The position numbers and the translations under genes were made by a program. This document shows positions 44,444-52,997 of a stretch of 64,000 nt of DNA, in pieces; positions within the stretch are counted from its first letter, which is position 1, and each line of letters begins with the position of its first letter. The notes beneath the pieces were generated by a model, which saw only the letters and a list, made by a program, of their open reading frames with translations, did not search any database and was not told the origin of the DNA. Origin of the DNA: a marine actinobacterium PHSC20C1 (GTDB lineage Bacteria > Actinomycetota > Actinomycetes > Actinomycetales > Microbacteriaceae); contig CH672415.1 of NCBI GenBank assembly GCA_000153145.1, positions 1,013,208 to 1,077,207 on the forward strand, read 5' to 3'.

Positions 44444-45505
44444 ATGAAGATTCTCAACCCTTTCCGCATCGGCCTCTTGGGCGGGCTGGGAGTGCTCGTC
44501 GCAGTGGGAATTGGGCAGACAATCATCTCGCTGGCGACGATCCTCACCTACGTCGGCGCTGCGCTCTTTCTTGCACTAGGTCTCGATCCGCTGGTGTCGT
44601 GGCTAGAGAAGAAGAAGTTTCCTCGCTGGACCGCAATTCTGACCGTTTTGGTCGGCGTACTCGGCGTCTTTACCGGGCTAGTCTTTGCGATCGTTCCCGT
44701 GATCGCGGAACAGGTGCGCAACGCCGCTAACGCGATCCCCCGACTGGTGACGGCCCTGTTTGACGGAACAATCCGCGAAAACGTTGAGACGACCTTCCCC
44801 TGGCTCAACGTTCAAGAACTCCTCGATGGATTCACCACGTGGGTAACGGAACTCGACTTCACCACTATCGGCGGCGGCGTATTTGCGGTCGGCATTGGAA
44901 TCGCCACAGGAATCACCGGTGGAATCATCGTTCTCATTCTCACCATCTACTTCGTGTCGTCCCTCAACAACATCAAGTCAGGCATCTATCAACTCGTTCC
45001 GGCAACTAAGCGAGCCAAGTTTATTGATCTTGCTGAACAAGTAAGCAATGCAGTTGGGCGCTATGTAATCGGTCAGGGCTCACTGGCTCTCGTCAACGGC
45101 GTGCTTTCGTTTATCGTGCTCACGCTCATCTTCCCCGCGTTTGATTTGCCGGTGAAGTACTCAGCGCTACTGGCGTTTATCGCATTCATGGGTTCGCTCA
45201 TCCCGCTGGTAGGAACACTGAGTGGTTCAGTTGTTATCACTCTGCTTGTTCTCCTCTTCAACGGCCCGCCGAGTGTTGTTGCTGTCGGCATCTACTACCT
45301 GATCTACATGCAGATCGAGGCCTACTTGCTCAACCCTCGAATCATGAGCAGGGCAGTTAAGCTACCGGGCGCGCTCGTAGTAATTGCGGCACTAGCCGGC
45401 GGAACGCTACTGGGTATTTTGGGCGCGCTCATCGCGATTCCCGTCGCCGCAGCGGTTCTCCTTATCGTGCAGCAAGTCGTTGTTCCTCGCCAGGCTGACT
45501 CCTAG
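44444..45505 (+). CDS. AI-2E/PerM family membrane protein
   Basis: A 353-residue integral membrane protein with seven or eight hydrophobic segments of the AI-2E transporter family (PerM/YdiK/TqsA). Family features are TYVGAALFLALGLDPLVSWLEKKKFPRWTAILTVL (in part), LTIYFVSSLNNIKSGIY and YYLIYMQIEAYLLNPRIMSRAVKLPG near the C terminus, with ALAGGTLLGILGALIAIPVAAA last. Members have been called autoinducer exporters or sodium/proton antiporters, but most are uncharacterised. It lies 72 bases after the coiled-coil gene; a hairpin fills the gap. Confidence 0.9.
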   Translation: MKILNPFRIGLLGGLGVLVAVGIGQTIISLATILTYVGAALFLALGLDPLVSWLEKKKFPRWTAILTVLVGVLGVFTGLVFAIVPVIAEQVRNAANAIPRLVTALFDGTIRENVETTFPWLNVQELLDGFTTWVTELDFTTIGGGVFAVGIGIATGITGGIIVLILTIYFVSSLNNIKSGIYQLVPATKRAKFIDLAEQVSNAVGRYVIGQGSLALVNGVLSFIVLTLIFPAFDLPVKYSALLAFIAFMGSLIPLVGTLSGSVVITLLVLLFNGPPSVVAVGIYYLIYMQIEAYLLNPRIMSRAVKLPGALVVIAALAGGTLLGILGALIAIPVAAAVLLIVQQVVVPRQADS

Positions 45506-45542
45506 ACCGGATTAGCGGCAGCGCTCAATCACTAGTTCAGAG

Positions 45543-46271
45543 CTACTGCGCTGGCTCCGGAGGCCACGTTTGGGGTAACGGCAGCACGGCTGGATTGAGC
45601 CGGGCAACTACTTCGCTCAGAACGCGGTAGGTCTGGGCCTCGCCTACCCACAGATGTTTTCCGCCCTCAACCGCAACGAATTCTAGATCGGGTACTGAGG
45701 CAAACCGTTTTTTGGCCTCCTCCGGCCGCAAGTAGTCGTCAAGCTCGGGGATAACAGCGACGAGGCGCCGTTCATCTCCAGCCCAAGCAGCTACATCCTC
45801 GGCGCTCGCACGATGAAGAGGAGGCGAGAGCAGAATTGCGCCAGTGACAGGATGCTCACGGCCGAATTTGAGAGTCACTTCTGTGCCGAACGACCAGCCC
45901 ATCAACCACACATTGGGCAATCCACGCTCGCGCACGAAGTCCATTGCGGCTTGAAGATCGTGTTCTTCAAGAATGCCATCGCCAAAAGAGCCCTCCGACG
46001 TTCCACGAGGAGAGGTGACTCCACGGAAGTTGAATCTCAATACCGCCACGTCCGCTAGGGCTGGCAGTCGTGCCGCTGCCTTGCGAATAATGTGGGAGTC
46101 CATAAATCCGCCCGCGGTGGGCAGCGGATGCAGCGTAACAAGCGTTGCTGCGACATGCCCAGACTCTGGCAACGAGAGCTCACCAACGAGGGTGAACCCG
46201 TCGCTTGTCTGAAGTTCGATTTCCTCGCGCAGTGCTGGCAATTCAGTTGCGCCTCTAATGGCTTCACTCAC
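45543..46271 (-). CDS. Alpha/beta hydrolase (dienelactone hydrolase-like)
   Basis: A 242-residue soluble hydrolase. Features are the oxyanion region ATLVTLHPLPTAGGFMDSH, LRFNFRGVTSPRGTS, the nucleophile elbow VWLMGWSFGTEVTLKFG, and a C-terminal histidine in VAVEGGKHLWVGEA. This layout matches the small serine hydrolases of the YfhR/dienelactone type (SCOP alpha/beta, about 200-250 residues). It starts with GTG and has no close operon partner downstream. The substrate is unknown. Confidence 0.86.
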   Translation of the reverse strand: MSEAIRGATELPALREEIELQTSDGFTLVGELSLPESGHVAATLVTLHPLPTAGGFMDSHIIRKAAARLPALADVAVLRFNFRGVTSPRGTSEGSFGDGILEEHDLQAAMDFVRERGLPNVWLMGWSFGTEVTLKFGREHPVTGAILLSPPLHRASAEDVAAWAGDERRLVAVIPELDDYLRPEEAKKRFASVPDLEFVAVEGGKHLWVGEAQTYRVLSEVVARLNPAVLPLPQTWPPEPAQ

Positions 46272-46283
46272 AGTACTTAGCGC

Positions 46284-46583
46284 TCACAATCTAATTTTCC
46301 AGCAATGCTGGTGCCAATGGCGGCGGGCAGCGAGATCATCCGCTTCTCCCATGATGCCGTCGGCGCGCCATGTGACGGTGTGGGCTACCCCTGCGGCGAT
46401 GGCCTGGGAACATCCGGGGCAGGTGTATTTCTTGACGGCGTTCCCCGGCGACACCGGCTGCACGTTCCACTCGCCGTCTGACTTGTGCTCTGTGCGTCGC
46501 GAACCGTAGATCACGCGATTAAGGTCGTCATGATCGCCGTCGTCTGGGCGACGCGAGCCGCGGGGACGATTCGAACGAGGCAT
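46284..46583 (-). CDS. Small zinc-ribbon-like protein
   Basis: A 99-residue basic protein with an N-terminal Arg-rich tract (SNRPRGSRRPDDG) and a likely zinc-binding cluster CPGCSQAI ... HWHQHCW, i.e. Cys-x-x-Cys with later His and Cys residues. The pattern KKYTCPGCSQAIAAGVAHTVTW recurs in a conserved actinobacterial family of unknown function. It lies upstream of the hydrolase gene on the same strand with a 12-base gap, so the two are probably co-transcribed. Confidence 0.8.
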   Translation of the reverse strand: MPRSNRPRGSRRPDDGDHDDLNRVIYGSRRTEHKSDGEWNVQPVSPGNAVKKYTCPGCSQAIAAGVAHTVTWRADGIMGEADDLAARRHWHQHCWKIRL

Positions 46584-46614
46584 GACTCAAGCTTATGCGC
46601 TCAGAGGAGCGGGT

Positions 46615-47265
46615 CTAGTACCAGCCGTTGGCTTCTGAATAGGCCCAAGCGCCACAGGGCGTGCCGTAGCGGCCATCAATGTAGCTGAGACCCCAAGCAA
46701 TCTGGGTGGCTGGGTTCGTCGCCCAGTCAGCACCAGCGGTAGCCATTTTGCTACCAGGGAGAGCCTGCGGAATGCCATATGCGCCACTGGATGAGTTCAT
46801 CGCGTAGACGTTCCAGCCCGATTCACGGTTCCACAGACTGACCAAACAGTTGAACTGGTCTGTGCCTTGGCCACGCGCCGCAAGCATCGACTGAGCGATC
46901 GCTTGGGCGGTTCCAGGGTCAGGAGTACCGGCCGCCGGTGCTTCTGGAGCAGCAGGCACCACAGGCTCTACAACAATCTCTTTAATTGCGAACTTGTCGC
47001 GCGCGATCTCGTTGACGAACCCTTCAGCAACTATGAGCGATTGAACTTCAGCACGCGCAACAGGCTTGCTGACCGGGACGCCCGATGCCGAAACCGTACT
47101 GACGGGGTTAGGAGCAGCCATCATGAGGGTCGCAACAAAGCCCAAACTCACAAGGGAAGCAAAAGCGCGAAGGCTCCAAGCGGAGCGTTGGTGGCGCCCA
47201 GAAAGATCCGCGCCCTGGCTTCTTGCCTGAGCGCGGATGGTTGATGCTCGCGAATTAGTCCACAC
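46615..47265 (-). CDS. Secreted lytic transglycosylase-like protein (aggregation-promoting factor C-terminal domain)
   Basis: A 216-residue exported cell-wall enzyme candidate. A signal sequence (about 28-60, AFASLVSLGFVATLMMAAP) is followed by a variable Pro/Ala-rich region. The C-terminal domain has FNCLVSLWNRESGWNVYAMNSSSGAYGIPQ (in part), SKMATAGADWATNPATQIAWGLSYID and GTPCGAWAYSE. It is the soluble-transglycosylase-like fold with the catalytic Glu in NRESGW. This domain is common in actinobacterial resuscitation- and aggregation-promoting factors. The exact start is uncertain, since GTG and further codons are possible near 47265. It is followed by the zinc-ribbon gene. Confidence 0.85.
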   Translation of the reverse strand: MWTNSRASTIRAQARSQGADLSGRHQRSAWSLRAFASLVSLGFVATLMMAAPNPVSTVSASGVPVSKPVARAEVQSLIVAEGFVNEIARDKFAIKEIVVEPVVPAAPEAPAAGTPDPGTAQAIAQSMLAARGQGTDQFNCLVSLWNRESGWNVYAMNSSSGAYGIPQALPGSKMATAGADWATNPATQIAWGLSYIDGRYGTPCGAWAYSEANGWY

Positions 47266-47309
47266 AATAACTGCGATGTTAGCCCACAGACCTGAAAAAA
47301 CAGAGGGAA

Positions 47310-47861
47310 CTATCGAACGGCGAGCATGACATCAATCACAGAATCGAGAAGATAGTCGACTTGTGACTCGCGATAGCCGCCTTTGGTGCTGCGAAATGCG
47401 ACAGTTCGTACGCGCTCGATAGTGAGAGGAGCACCATGCTGGAAGTAACTAGCGAGTTCTTCGGCGAACGCATCAACGTCTTTGACCGCGTAGCCAATCG
47501 TGAATGCACTGACCCGCGAAAACTTCTTGCCGTTCAGCCGAGCGAGCCTGTTGAGGATCTCTTGCGCTTCGGAGCGCGCGTTAGCGTACCAAGCGGATTC
47601 ACCGAACTCGGCGACTGCCTGATCACGCTCGCGAGCAGCGAAGGCATCCTCGAGTCTTTCAAGTGCAGAGTCAACGTGCAGGGGTGAATAACCACCCTTT
47701 TGCATGGCGAAGGCGAGCTTGCGGATGGAACGCGACGTGACTACTGCCGCATCAGCGCGCTCCGACGTGTACGCCCGTCGCGCCTCCTCAAGGAAGTCCT
47801 CGACCTGGTCGACGTTGTAACCCTGCTTTGACTTGCGGTTACGGGGAAAAGTGGTGGTCAC
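47310..47861 (-). CDS. DivIVA-domain repeat protein
   Basis: A 183-residue protein made of four short DivIVA-type elements with a Gly-Tyr turn and a following hydrophobic helix. They are QGYNVDQVEDFLEEA (13-27), KGGYSPLHVDSALERLEDAF (55-75), IGYAVKDVDAFAEELASYF (122-140) and KGGYRESQVDYLLDSVIDVM (160-179). The Gly-Tyr positions are 14-15, 57-58, 123-124 and 162-163. A polar-membrane-targeting or division-linked role is likely by analogy with DivIVA, Wag31 and SepIVA-like proteins. It is the last gene after cdsA (a 14-base gap), an arrangement seen in Microbacteriaceae. Confidence 0.85.
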   Translation of the reverse strand: MTTTFPRNRKSKQGYNVDQVEDFLEEARRAYTSERADAAVVTSRSIRKLAFAMQKGGYSPLHVDSALERLEDAFAARERDQAVAEFGESAWYANARSEAQEILNRLARLNGKKFSRVSAFTIGYAVKDVDAFAEELASYFQHGAPLTIERVRTVAFRSTKGGYRESQVDYLLDSVIDVMLAVR

Positions 47862-47875
47862 GGTTCTATTCTGCC

Positions 47876-48751
47876 CTACGTGAAGATAAGAAACAGCGCA
47901 TACCCTGCAGCGGCCGATAACAGCGAAGAATCAACCCTGTCGAGGAATCCGCCATGCCCGGGCAGCCAGGTGCTGATGTCTTTGATTCCAAGGTCGCGTT
48001 TAATGAGTGATTCGGCGAGATCACCCATCGTGGCCGTACCCAAAATGACGAGTCCGAAAACTATTCCGACCCAAGCGGGCTGATTGAGCATGAAGATTGC
48101 CAGAAGCACTCCGGCGAGAATCGATGCCGCCGCCGCTCCCGCAAACCCTTCCCACGTCTTGTTCGGGCTGATGGTTGGCGCCATCGGGTGCTTTCCAAAG
48201 GAAAGGCCGCTTGCGTAGGCTCCGATGTCACTCACGACGACAACGATGAGCATCGCCAGGGTCCACCACTGACCGCCATCTTGGGCCGTAAGCAAAACAG
48301 TGAAGCTGGCCAAGAATGCAATGTAGAGCATAACGAAAACGCCAGCACCAAGATCACGGAGGACTGAGCGTGCCGAACCTCGGTGACTCGGTCGCACGAG
48401 CTCGACCAATCTCCACAAGCTCACAAACGCAATACCGGCCAGCGTTACGTACCACTGACCTTCTGCGAGCCAATAGAAGGACGCAGGAACTACCGCTACC
48501 GCCGCAACGACCGTGGGTAGTCGCGGAATGTTTAGCCCAGCGAACCGAAGCGCGCTTGCAAGCTCGAACGCCGTGAAAGCGACGAGTACTCCCGCAAAGA
48601 GCATGTAAAGCTCTTTGACGAAAATCAGGCTGAACAACAACGAAAGCCCCAGCGCTAACCCCACGGTGAGAGCCATCGCCAAAGGACGCCCGGTGCGGGC
48701 GTTGATCTTCTCGTTAGTTGCGCGAACCTGAGCTTCGAATTCGGAGACCAT
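47876..48751 (-). CDS. cdsA: Phosphatidate cytidylyltransferase
   Basis: A 291-residue integral membrane enzyme making CDP-diacylglycerol, the precursor of phosphatidylglycerol, phosphatidylinositol and cardiolipin. It has eight or more hydrophobic segments. Family signatures are YASGLSFGKHPMAPTISPNKTWEGF (in part) and the C-terminal hallmark GDLAESLIKRDLGIKDISTWLPGHGG, with DRVDSSL and its metal-binding acidic residues. The chain starts one base inside the end of frr, which is the conserved rpsB-tsf-pyrH-frr-cdsA order. Confidence 0.96.
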   Translation of the reverse strand: MVSEFEAQVRATNEKINARTGRPLAMALTVGLALGLSLLFSLIFVKELYMLFAGVLVAFTAFELASALRFAGLNIPRLPTVVAAVAVVPASFYWLAEGQWYVTLAGIAFVSLWRLVELVRPSHRGSARSVLRDLGAGVFVMLYIAFLASFTVLLTAQDGGQWWTLAMLIVVVVSDIGAYASGLSFGKHPMAPTISPNKTWEGFAGAAAASILAGVLLAIFMLNQPAWVGIVFGLVILGTATMGDLAESLIKRDLGIKDISTWLPGHGGFLDRVDSSLLSAAAGYALFLIFT

Positions 48752-49302
48752 TAGACCTCGAGTAGCTCAGTCTCTTTGCGCTTGAGCGCGTCGTCGACGG
48801 CGTCGACGTGGGCCTTGGTGCTTGCTTCGAGTTCTTTCTCAGCGCGAGCTATTTCATCTTCGCCAACCTCGGTGAGCGCATCCAAGTCGTCCTTGGCTTT
48901 GCGACGGACGTTGCGCAGCGAGACGCGTGCCTGCTCGGCCTTGTCACGCACAATCTTGACGAAGTCTTTGCGGCGCTCTTCTGTCAATTCAGGGAGCGTT
49001 GCACGGATGACGTTGCCATCGTTTCCGACGCTGGCGCCCAAGTGGTGTGCACCGGCAATTGCCTTCTCAATGTCTTTGAGCGCGGTTTTGTCGAACGGCG
49101 TAATGATGAGGGTGCGTGCCTCTTGGTTAACCATCGACGCGAGCTGCTGCAATGGCGTGGGAGTGCCATAGTAGTCAACAAGCACCTTCTGGAACAGCGC
49201 AGGGTTTGCACGGCCAGTACGCACGGTACCGAAGTCGTCTTTGGCAGCTTCGAGTGCCTTGTCCATCTTTTCACTAGCCTCGGCTAGAACATCACTGATC
49301 AC
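48751..49302 (-). CDS. frr: Ribosome recycling factor
   Basis: A 183-residue protein that with EF-G splits post-termination ribosomes. It has the coiled-coil legs [25 protein letters not shown] (in part), the hinge [24 protein letters not shown], and the C-terminal [24 protein letters not shown] with [17 protein letters not shown] 49302 is the start because gaggag lies six bases upstream and the fold begins at [12 protein letters not shown]; the codons further upstream are noncoding. cdsA overlaps its stop. Confidence 0.97.
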   Translation of the reverse strand: MISDVLAEASEKMDKALEAAKDDFGTVRTGRANPALFQKVLVDYYGTPTPLQQLASMVNQEARTLIITPFDKTALKDIEKAIAGAHHLGASVGNDGNVIRATLPELTEERRKDFVKIVRDKAEQARVSLRNVRRKAKDDLDALTEVGEDEIARAEKELEASTKAHVDAVDDALKRKETELLEV

Positions 49303-49406
49303 GGGGACTCCTCTGGGTCTCACCCGAGTTTAGCCTGCCGTTGTTGTAACGGCTGCAGCGGAACGCTCGGGAACTATCGGGTTGTATGGGGTAAAAGTGG
49401 TGCGAC

Positions 49407-50120
49407 TTAGCCGTGGACGCGGGTACCGATCTGCTCCCCCACGATTGCGCGAGTGAGGTTACCTGCTGGCTCCATGCCGAACACGAGCATCGGCATCGAG
49501 TTATCCATGCAGAGGCTAAATGCTGTGGAATCAACAACTTTGAGGCCCTGTACGAGAGCATCTTGGAAGCTGATCGAGTCAAGTTTGCGTGCATCCGGAT
49601 TGCTGCGGGGGTCAGCGTCATAGACGCCGTCTACGCCGTTCTTTGCTACCAAAACTTCTTCAGCACCAATTTCGAGAGCGCGCTGCGCTGCGACGGTATC
49701 GGTTGAGAAATATGGGAGACCAGCACCGGCACCAAAGATCACAACGCGACCCTTTTCAAGGTGACGTTCTGCACGCAACGGAATGTACGGCTCCGCGACC
49801 TGTGTCATTGCGATCGCGGACTGTACTCGGGTCGCGGTACCAGCCTGTTCGAGGAAGTCTTGGAGGGCGAGAGCGTTCATCACGGTGCCCAACATGCCCA
49901 TGTAGTCGGCGCGACCGCGATCCATTCCGCGCTGGCTCAGCTCGGCGCCGCGGAAGAAGTTTCCACCACCAACGACAATTGCGATTTCAACATCCGCCGC
50001 TGCAGCAGCAATCTCTTTAGCGAGCGCCGAAACAACGTCGGGATTGACTCCAAGTTGGCCGCCACCGAAGGCTTCTCCCGACAGCTTCAGCAGCACCCGT
50101 CGTTTGCGTTGTGTTGTCAT
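49407..50120 (-). CDS. pyrH: UMP kinase
   Basis: A 237-residue hexameric uridylate kinase of the amino-acid-kinase fold, converting UMP to UDP. Motifs are KLSGEAFGG near the N terminus, [39 protein letters not shown] (in part), and the ATP loop [24 protein letters not shown] region with [13 protein letters not shown]. It is transcribed in the pyrH-frr order, downstream of tsf, with a terminator between tsf and pyrH. The E. coli-type regulation by UTP is likely but not read from sequence. Confidence 0.97.
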   Translation of the reverse strand: MTTQRKRRVLLKLSGEAFGGGQLGVNPDVVSALAKEIAAAAADVEIAIVVGGGNFFRGAELSQRGMDRGRADYMGMLGTVMNALALQDFLEQAGTATRVQSAIAMTQVAEPYIPLRAERHLEKGRVVIFGAGAGLPYFSTDTVAAQRALEIGAEEVLVAKNGVDGVYDADPRSNPDARKLDSISFQDALVQGLKVVDSTAFSLCMDNSMPMLVFGMEPAGNLTRAIVGEQIGTRVHG

Positions 50121-50241
50121 CGTCTTCTTTCCGTATTCGTCGTCATGTACAGGCTATTGCGTTGAGTAACGTTCAGCGGATGCATACAGCAAATTCGCCG
50201 CAAGACATCCGCTCAACAAGCGAAGTTGGCTACGGCACACT

Positions 50242-50273
50242 AAAGGCCCGGGACACGAGTGCCCCGGGCCTTT
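50242..50273 (-). terminator. Terminator after tsf
   Basis: An 11-base-pair stem, 50242-50252 with 50263-50273, whose arms read AAAGGCCCGGG and CCCGGGCCTTT. The U-rich end on the minus strand (CCTTTAG) makes it an intrinsic terminator of the rpsB-tsf unit, separating it from pyrH 120 bases further on. Confidence 0.85.
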
Positions 50274-50286
50274 ATGAGTGTGCTTG

Positions 50287-51114
50287 TTAGGCGCCTACCT
50301 TGAAGCGTGCAAAACCTGTAACGGTAATGCCCGCATCGGCGGATACCTTAGCGATCGATACTTTGTTGTCACGCGCGTAGTCCTGGTCAAGCAAGGCGAC
50401 CTGCTTGAAGAACGCACCGAGACGACCTTCGACGATCTTGGGGAGAGCAGCATCAGGCTTGCCCTCTCCGCGGCTGATTTCCTCAACGATGCGACGTTCG
50501 TTCTCGACATCGTCAGCCGGAACTTCTTCGCGCGAGAGGTACGTGGGTGCAGCGAACGAGATGTGCTGCGCGATTCCGCGAGCAGTCTCGGCGTCATCAC
50601 CGGAGTAAGCAACAACAACGCCAACCTGCGGTGGCAGGTCCTTGTTGGTGCGGTGCATGTAGACCTCAAACGAGTCACCCTCGAGCTTGGTCAGTCGGCG
50701 CAATTCGAACTTCTCGCCCAGGATCGCCGCTTCATCGTCGATGAGTTGCGCAACGGTGCTCGATCCAGCGGGTGCCGCAAGTCCCTCTTCAACGGTTGAT
50801 GCACCGGCAGCTGCAACAGCAGCAGCAACGGCCTCGCCGAGAGCAACGAACTTGTCGCTCTTGGCTACGAAGTCGGTCTCGCACGCGAGCTCGATGATCG
50901 TTGTCGAGGTACCAGACGACTGTGCGGCGATGAGGCCTTCGCTGGTGGAACGGTCTGAACGCTTCGCGTTGCTCTTGGCACCGCGCAGACGCAGAAGCTC
51001 GGTGGCCTTCTCGAGGTCACCGCCCGCTTCTACGAGAGCATTCTTGGTCTCAACCATGCCGGTGCCGAGGCGCTCGCGCAGGGTTTTGAGGTCTTCGAGG
51101 CTAAAGTCTGCCAT
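50287..51114 (-). CDS. tsf: Translation elongation factor Ts
   Basis: A 275-residue GDP-exchange factor for EF-Tu. The family opening ADFSLEDLKTLRERLGTGMVETKNAL is followed by the EF-Tu contact motif IIELACETDFVAK near residue 75 (Asp and Phe of TDFV, which insert near the nucleotide site). MHRTNKDLPPQVGVVVAYSGDDAET lies in the core. Its length is normal. It follows rpsB by 11 bases on the same strand and ends at a strong terminator. Confidence 0.97.
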   Translation of the reverse strand: MADFSLEDLKTLRERLGTGMVETKNALVEAGGDLEKATELLRLRGAKSNAKRSDRSTSEGLIAAQSSGTSTTIIELACETDFVAKSDKFVALGEAVAAAVAAAGASTVEEGLAAPAGSSTVAQLIDDEAAILGEKFELRRLTKLEGDSFEVYMHRTNKDLPPQVGVVVAYSGDDAETARGIAQHISFAAPTYLSREEVPADDVENERRIVEEISRGEGKPDAALPKIVEGRLGAFFKQVALLDQDYARDNKVSIAKVSADAGITVTGFARFKVGA

Positions 51115-51125
51115 CTTTCGAATCC

Positions 51126-52169
51126 TTACTTCTTGTCGTCGGCTGCGTCAGCGGCCTTCGCGGGAGTCTTCTTTGCGGCGGGCTTGGCAGCAGGCTTTGC
51201 AGCCTTCGCCTCGTCCTTGTCAGCAGCAGGCTTTGCAGCCTTCTCAGCCTTGACAGGCTCTGCGGCTTTTTCGGCCTTGACTGGTGCTTCGGCCTTCTCA
51301 ACCTTGGCAGCCTTGGCGGGCTCTGCAGCCTTCTCGGCCGGTGCAGGCTCTTCGGTCTTTGCAGCCTCTTCGGCCGGTGCAGGCTCTTCTGCCTTTGCAG
51401 CAGCGTCAGCGTCAGCCTGACCGAGAAGCTCAGCTTCCCACGCAGCCATGGGCTCTACTTCTTTGCCCTCTTCTGGCTTCTGGTGGCGCTGGATGAGGCC
51501 CTCAGCAGCAGCGTCAGCAACGATGCGCGTGAGGAGACCTACCGAGCGGATGGCGTCGTCGTTGCCCGGGATCGGGTACGCAACGTCGTCGGGGTCGCAG
51601 TTGGTGTCGAGGATCGCGATGACGGGGATACCCAGCTTGTGAGCTTCGTCGATTGCGAGGTGCTCTTTCTTGGTGTCGACGATCCAGATTGCCGAAGGAG
51701 TCTTCGTGAGGTTACGGATACCACCGAGGCTCTTCTGCAGCTTCACAAGCTCGCGCTTCTGAATGAGAAGTTCCTTCTTGGTGAAACCACGCGTGGTGTC
51801 GTCGAAGTCAACTTCTTCGAGTTCCTTCATGCGCGCAAGACGCTTGGAAACCGTCTGGAAGTTGGTGAGGAGTCCACCGAGCCAGCGCTGGTTGACGTAG
51901 GGCTGGCCTACGCGCAGTGCCTGCTCAGCGATCGTGCCCTGTGCCTGCTTCTTGGTACCGACGAAGAGGATGGTTCCGCCGTGGGCGACCGTCTCCTTGA
52001 CGTAGTCATACGTCGCGTCGATGTGAGCAAGGGACTGCTGCAGGTCGATGATGTGGCTACCCGAGCGCTCGGTCAGAATAAAGCGCTTCATTTTCGGGTT
52101 CCAACGACGAGTCTGGTGTCCGAAGTGTACGCCGCTGTCGAGCAGCTGGCGAATGGTTACGACGGCCAT
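51126..52169 (-). CDS. rpsB: 30S ribosomal protein S2 with long Ala/Lys/Pro-rich C-terminal extension
   Basis: A 347-residue S2. Residues 1-250 are normal: [25 protein letters not shown] at the start, [15 protein letters not shown] near 96-110, [21 protein letters not shown] and [22 protein letters not shown]. After about residue 250 an extension of nearly 100 residues repeats [12 protein letters not shown] and [17 protein letters not shown] units, low-complexity and charged, about 25% longer than typical S2. A good aaggagg lies before ATG 52169 (codons further upstream are spurious). It leads the rpsB-tsf operon, with a long leader in front. Confidence 0.96.
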   Translation of the reverse strand: MAVVTIRQLLDSGVHFGHQTRRWNPKMKRFILTERSGSHIIDLQQSLAHIDATYDYVKETVAHGGTILFVGTKKQAQGTIAEQALRVGQPYVNQRWLGGLLTNFQTVSKRLARMKELEEVDFDDTTRGFTKKELLIQKRELVKLQKSLGGIRNLTKTPSAIWIVDTKKEHLAIDEAHKLGIPVIAILDTNCDPDDVAYPIPGNDDAIRSVGLLTRIVADAAAEGLIQRHQKPEEGKEVEPMAAWEAELLGQADADAAAKAEEPAPAEEAAKTEEPAPAEKAAEPAKAAKVEKAEAPVKAEKAAEPVKAEKAAKPAADKDEAKAAKPAAKPAAKKTPAKAADAADDKK

Positions 52170-52396
52170 GGCCGTCCTCCTTTTCTGGCTCACTGCTGCC
52201 CATGGCAACAGCTGCCTTCTCAGTTAATACTCGCGACCGGTTGGCGCGAATCCTGGTGCCCGGGCATACCTCCGCCCCAATCGCAGTGATGCACGAGAGG
52301 GGACTGAGTGGAGATAGCGGCCGTGTGTCGCGGTAGTTGTACTGCAACGGGGCACGCGTAGTCACCGCGAATACACGCGGTGCTGCAAAAATCATA
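52170..52396 (-). promoter_or_regulatory. rpsB promoter and long 5' leader with hairpin
   Basis: An extended -10 (TGgTATGAT, the hexamer at 52391-52396) points toward rpsB and gives a leader of about 215 bases. A perfect 7-base-pair hairpin (CACCGCG with CGCGGTG, 52363-52369 and 52376-52382) begins almost at the transcription start. The leader is unusually long, and may hold an S2 autoregulatory site as in other bacteria. The rest of the 320-base gap, up to the divergent M23 gene at 52490, contains no gene. Confidence 0.45.
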
Positions 52397-52489
52397 CCAT
52401 CGCTCCCCCACAACTTCATCCTCGACTGGGTTGCTCCCCAACTCGTCGTTTCGAGAGCTCAGCGCTGTGCCATCAACGACAGTGAGTGG

Positions 52490-52981
52490 ATGCTTCGAGT
52501 CACGGTTTCGGTCATCCTCGCGCTCATCGCGCTTCCGCTTGTCGGCGCGAGTGCTGCTGCTTCCACGATCCAACCGTGGGAATGGCCGATCGAAGCTCCG
52601 CATCCGATCGTGCGGCCCTATCTTGCACCTGAAACCCCGTACTCCCCCGGTCACCGCGGGATAGACATCGCTGCCGGTTCAACCTCTGAAGTCCGAGCAC
52701 CGGCTGCTGGCGTCGTGCATTATTCGGGTCGCGTCGTTGACCGCCCTGTGTTGTCAATCCGGCATGACGGCGGTGTGATCTCCAGCTACGAGCCCGTGAC
52801 GAGCGCGCTGGCGCCCGGGGACACTGTTGTGGGCGGCCAAATTGTTGGCGAGTTGCATGCGGGACACTGCGTCCAACGCTGCTTGCACTTTGGTGTTCGC
52901 CTCGACGGGGAGTACGTTTCTCCACTCAACTACTTGGCGGCAATTCCGAGAGCAATTCTGCTCCCCACACGAGGGCACTAG
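52490..52981 (+). CDS. Secreted M23-type peptidase
   Basis: A 163-residue exported LytM-like protein with signal sequence (VTVSVILALIALPLVGASAAA). The peptidase domain has the first zinc ligands in GHRGIDIAAGSTSEVRAP (His and Asp) and the last in CLHFGVRLDGEYVSPLNYL. The position that is His in the standard His-x-His motif is Cys here (CLH), so hydrolytic activity is doubtful and it may act as an activator. Such C-L-H forms occur in several actinobacterial M23 proteins. ATG 52490 begins the signal peptide; the open frame upstream is noncoding. The gene is divergent from rpsB. Confidence 0.85.
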   Translation: MLRVTVSVILALIALPLVGASAAASTIQPWEWPIEAPHPIVRPYLAPETPYSPGHRGIDIAAGSTSEVRAPAAGVVHYSGRVVDRPVLSIRHDGGVISSYEPVTSALAPGDTVVGGQIVGELHAGHCVQRCLHFGVRLDGEYVSPLNYLAAIPRAILLPTRGH

Positions 52982-52997
52982 CCATGCATCTGGTCGG

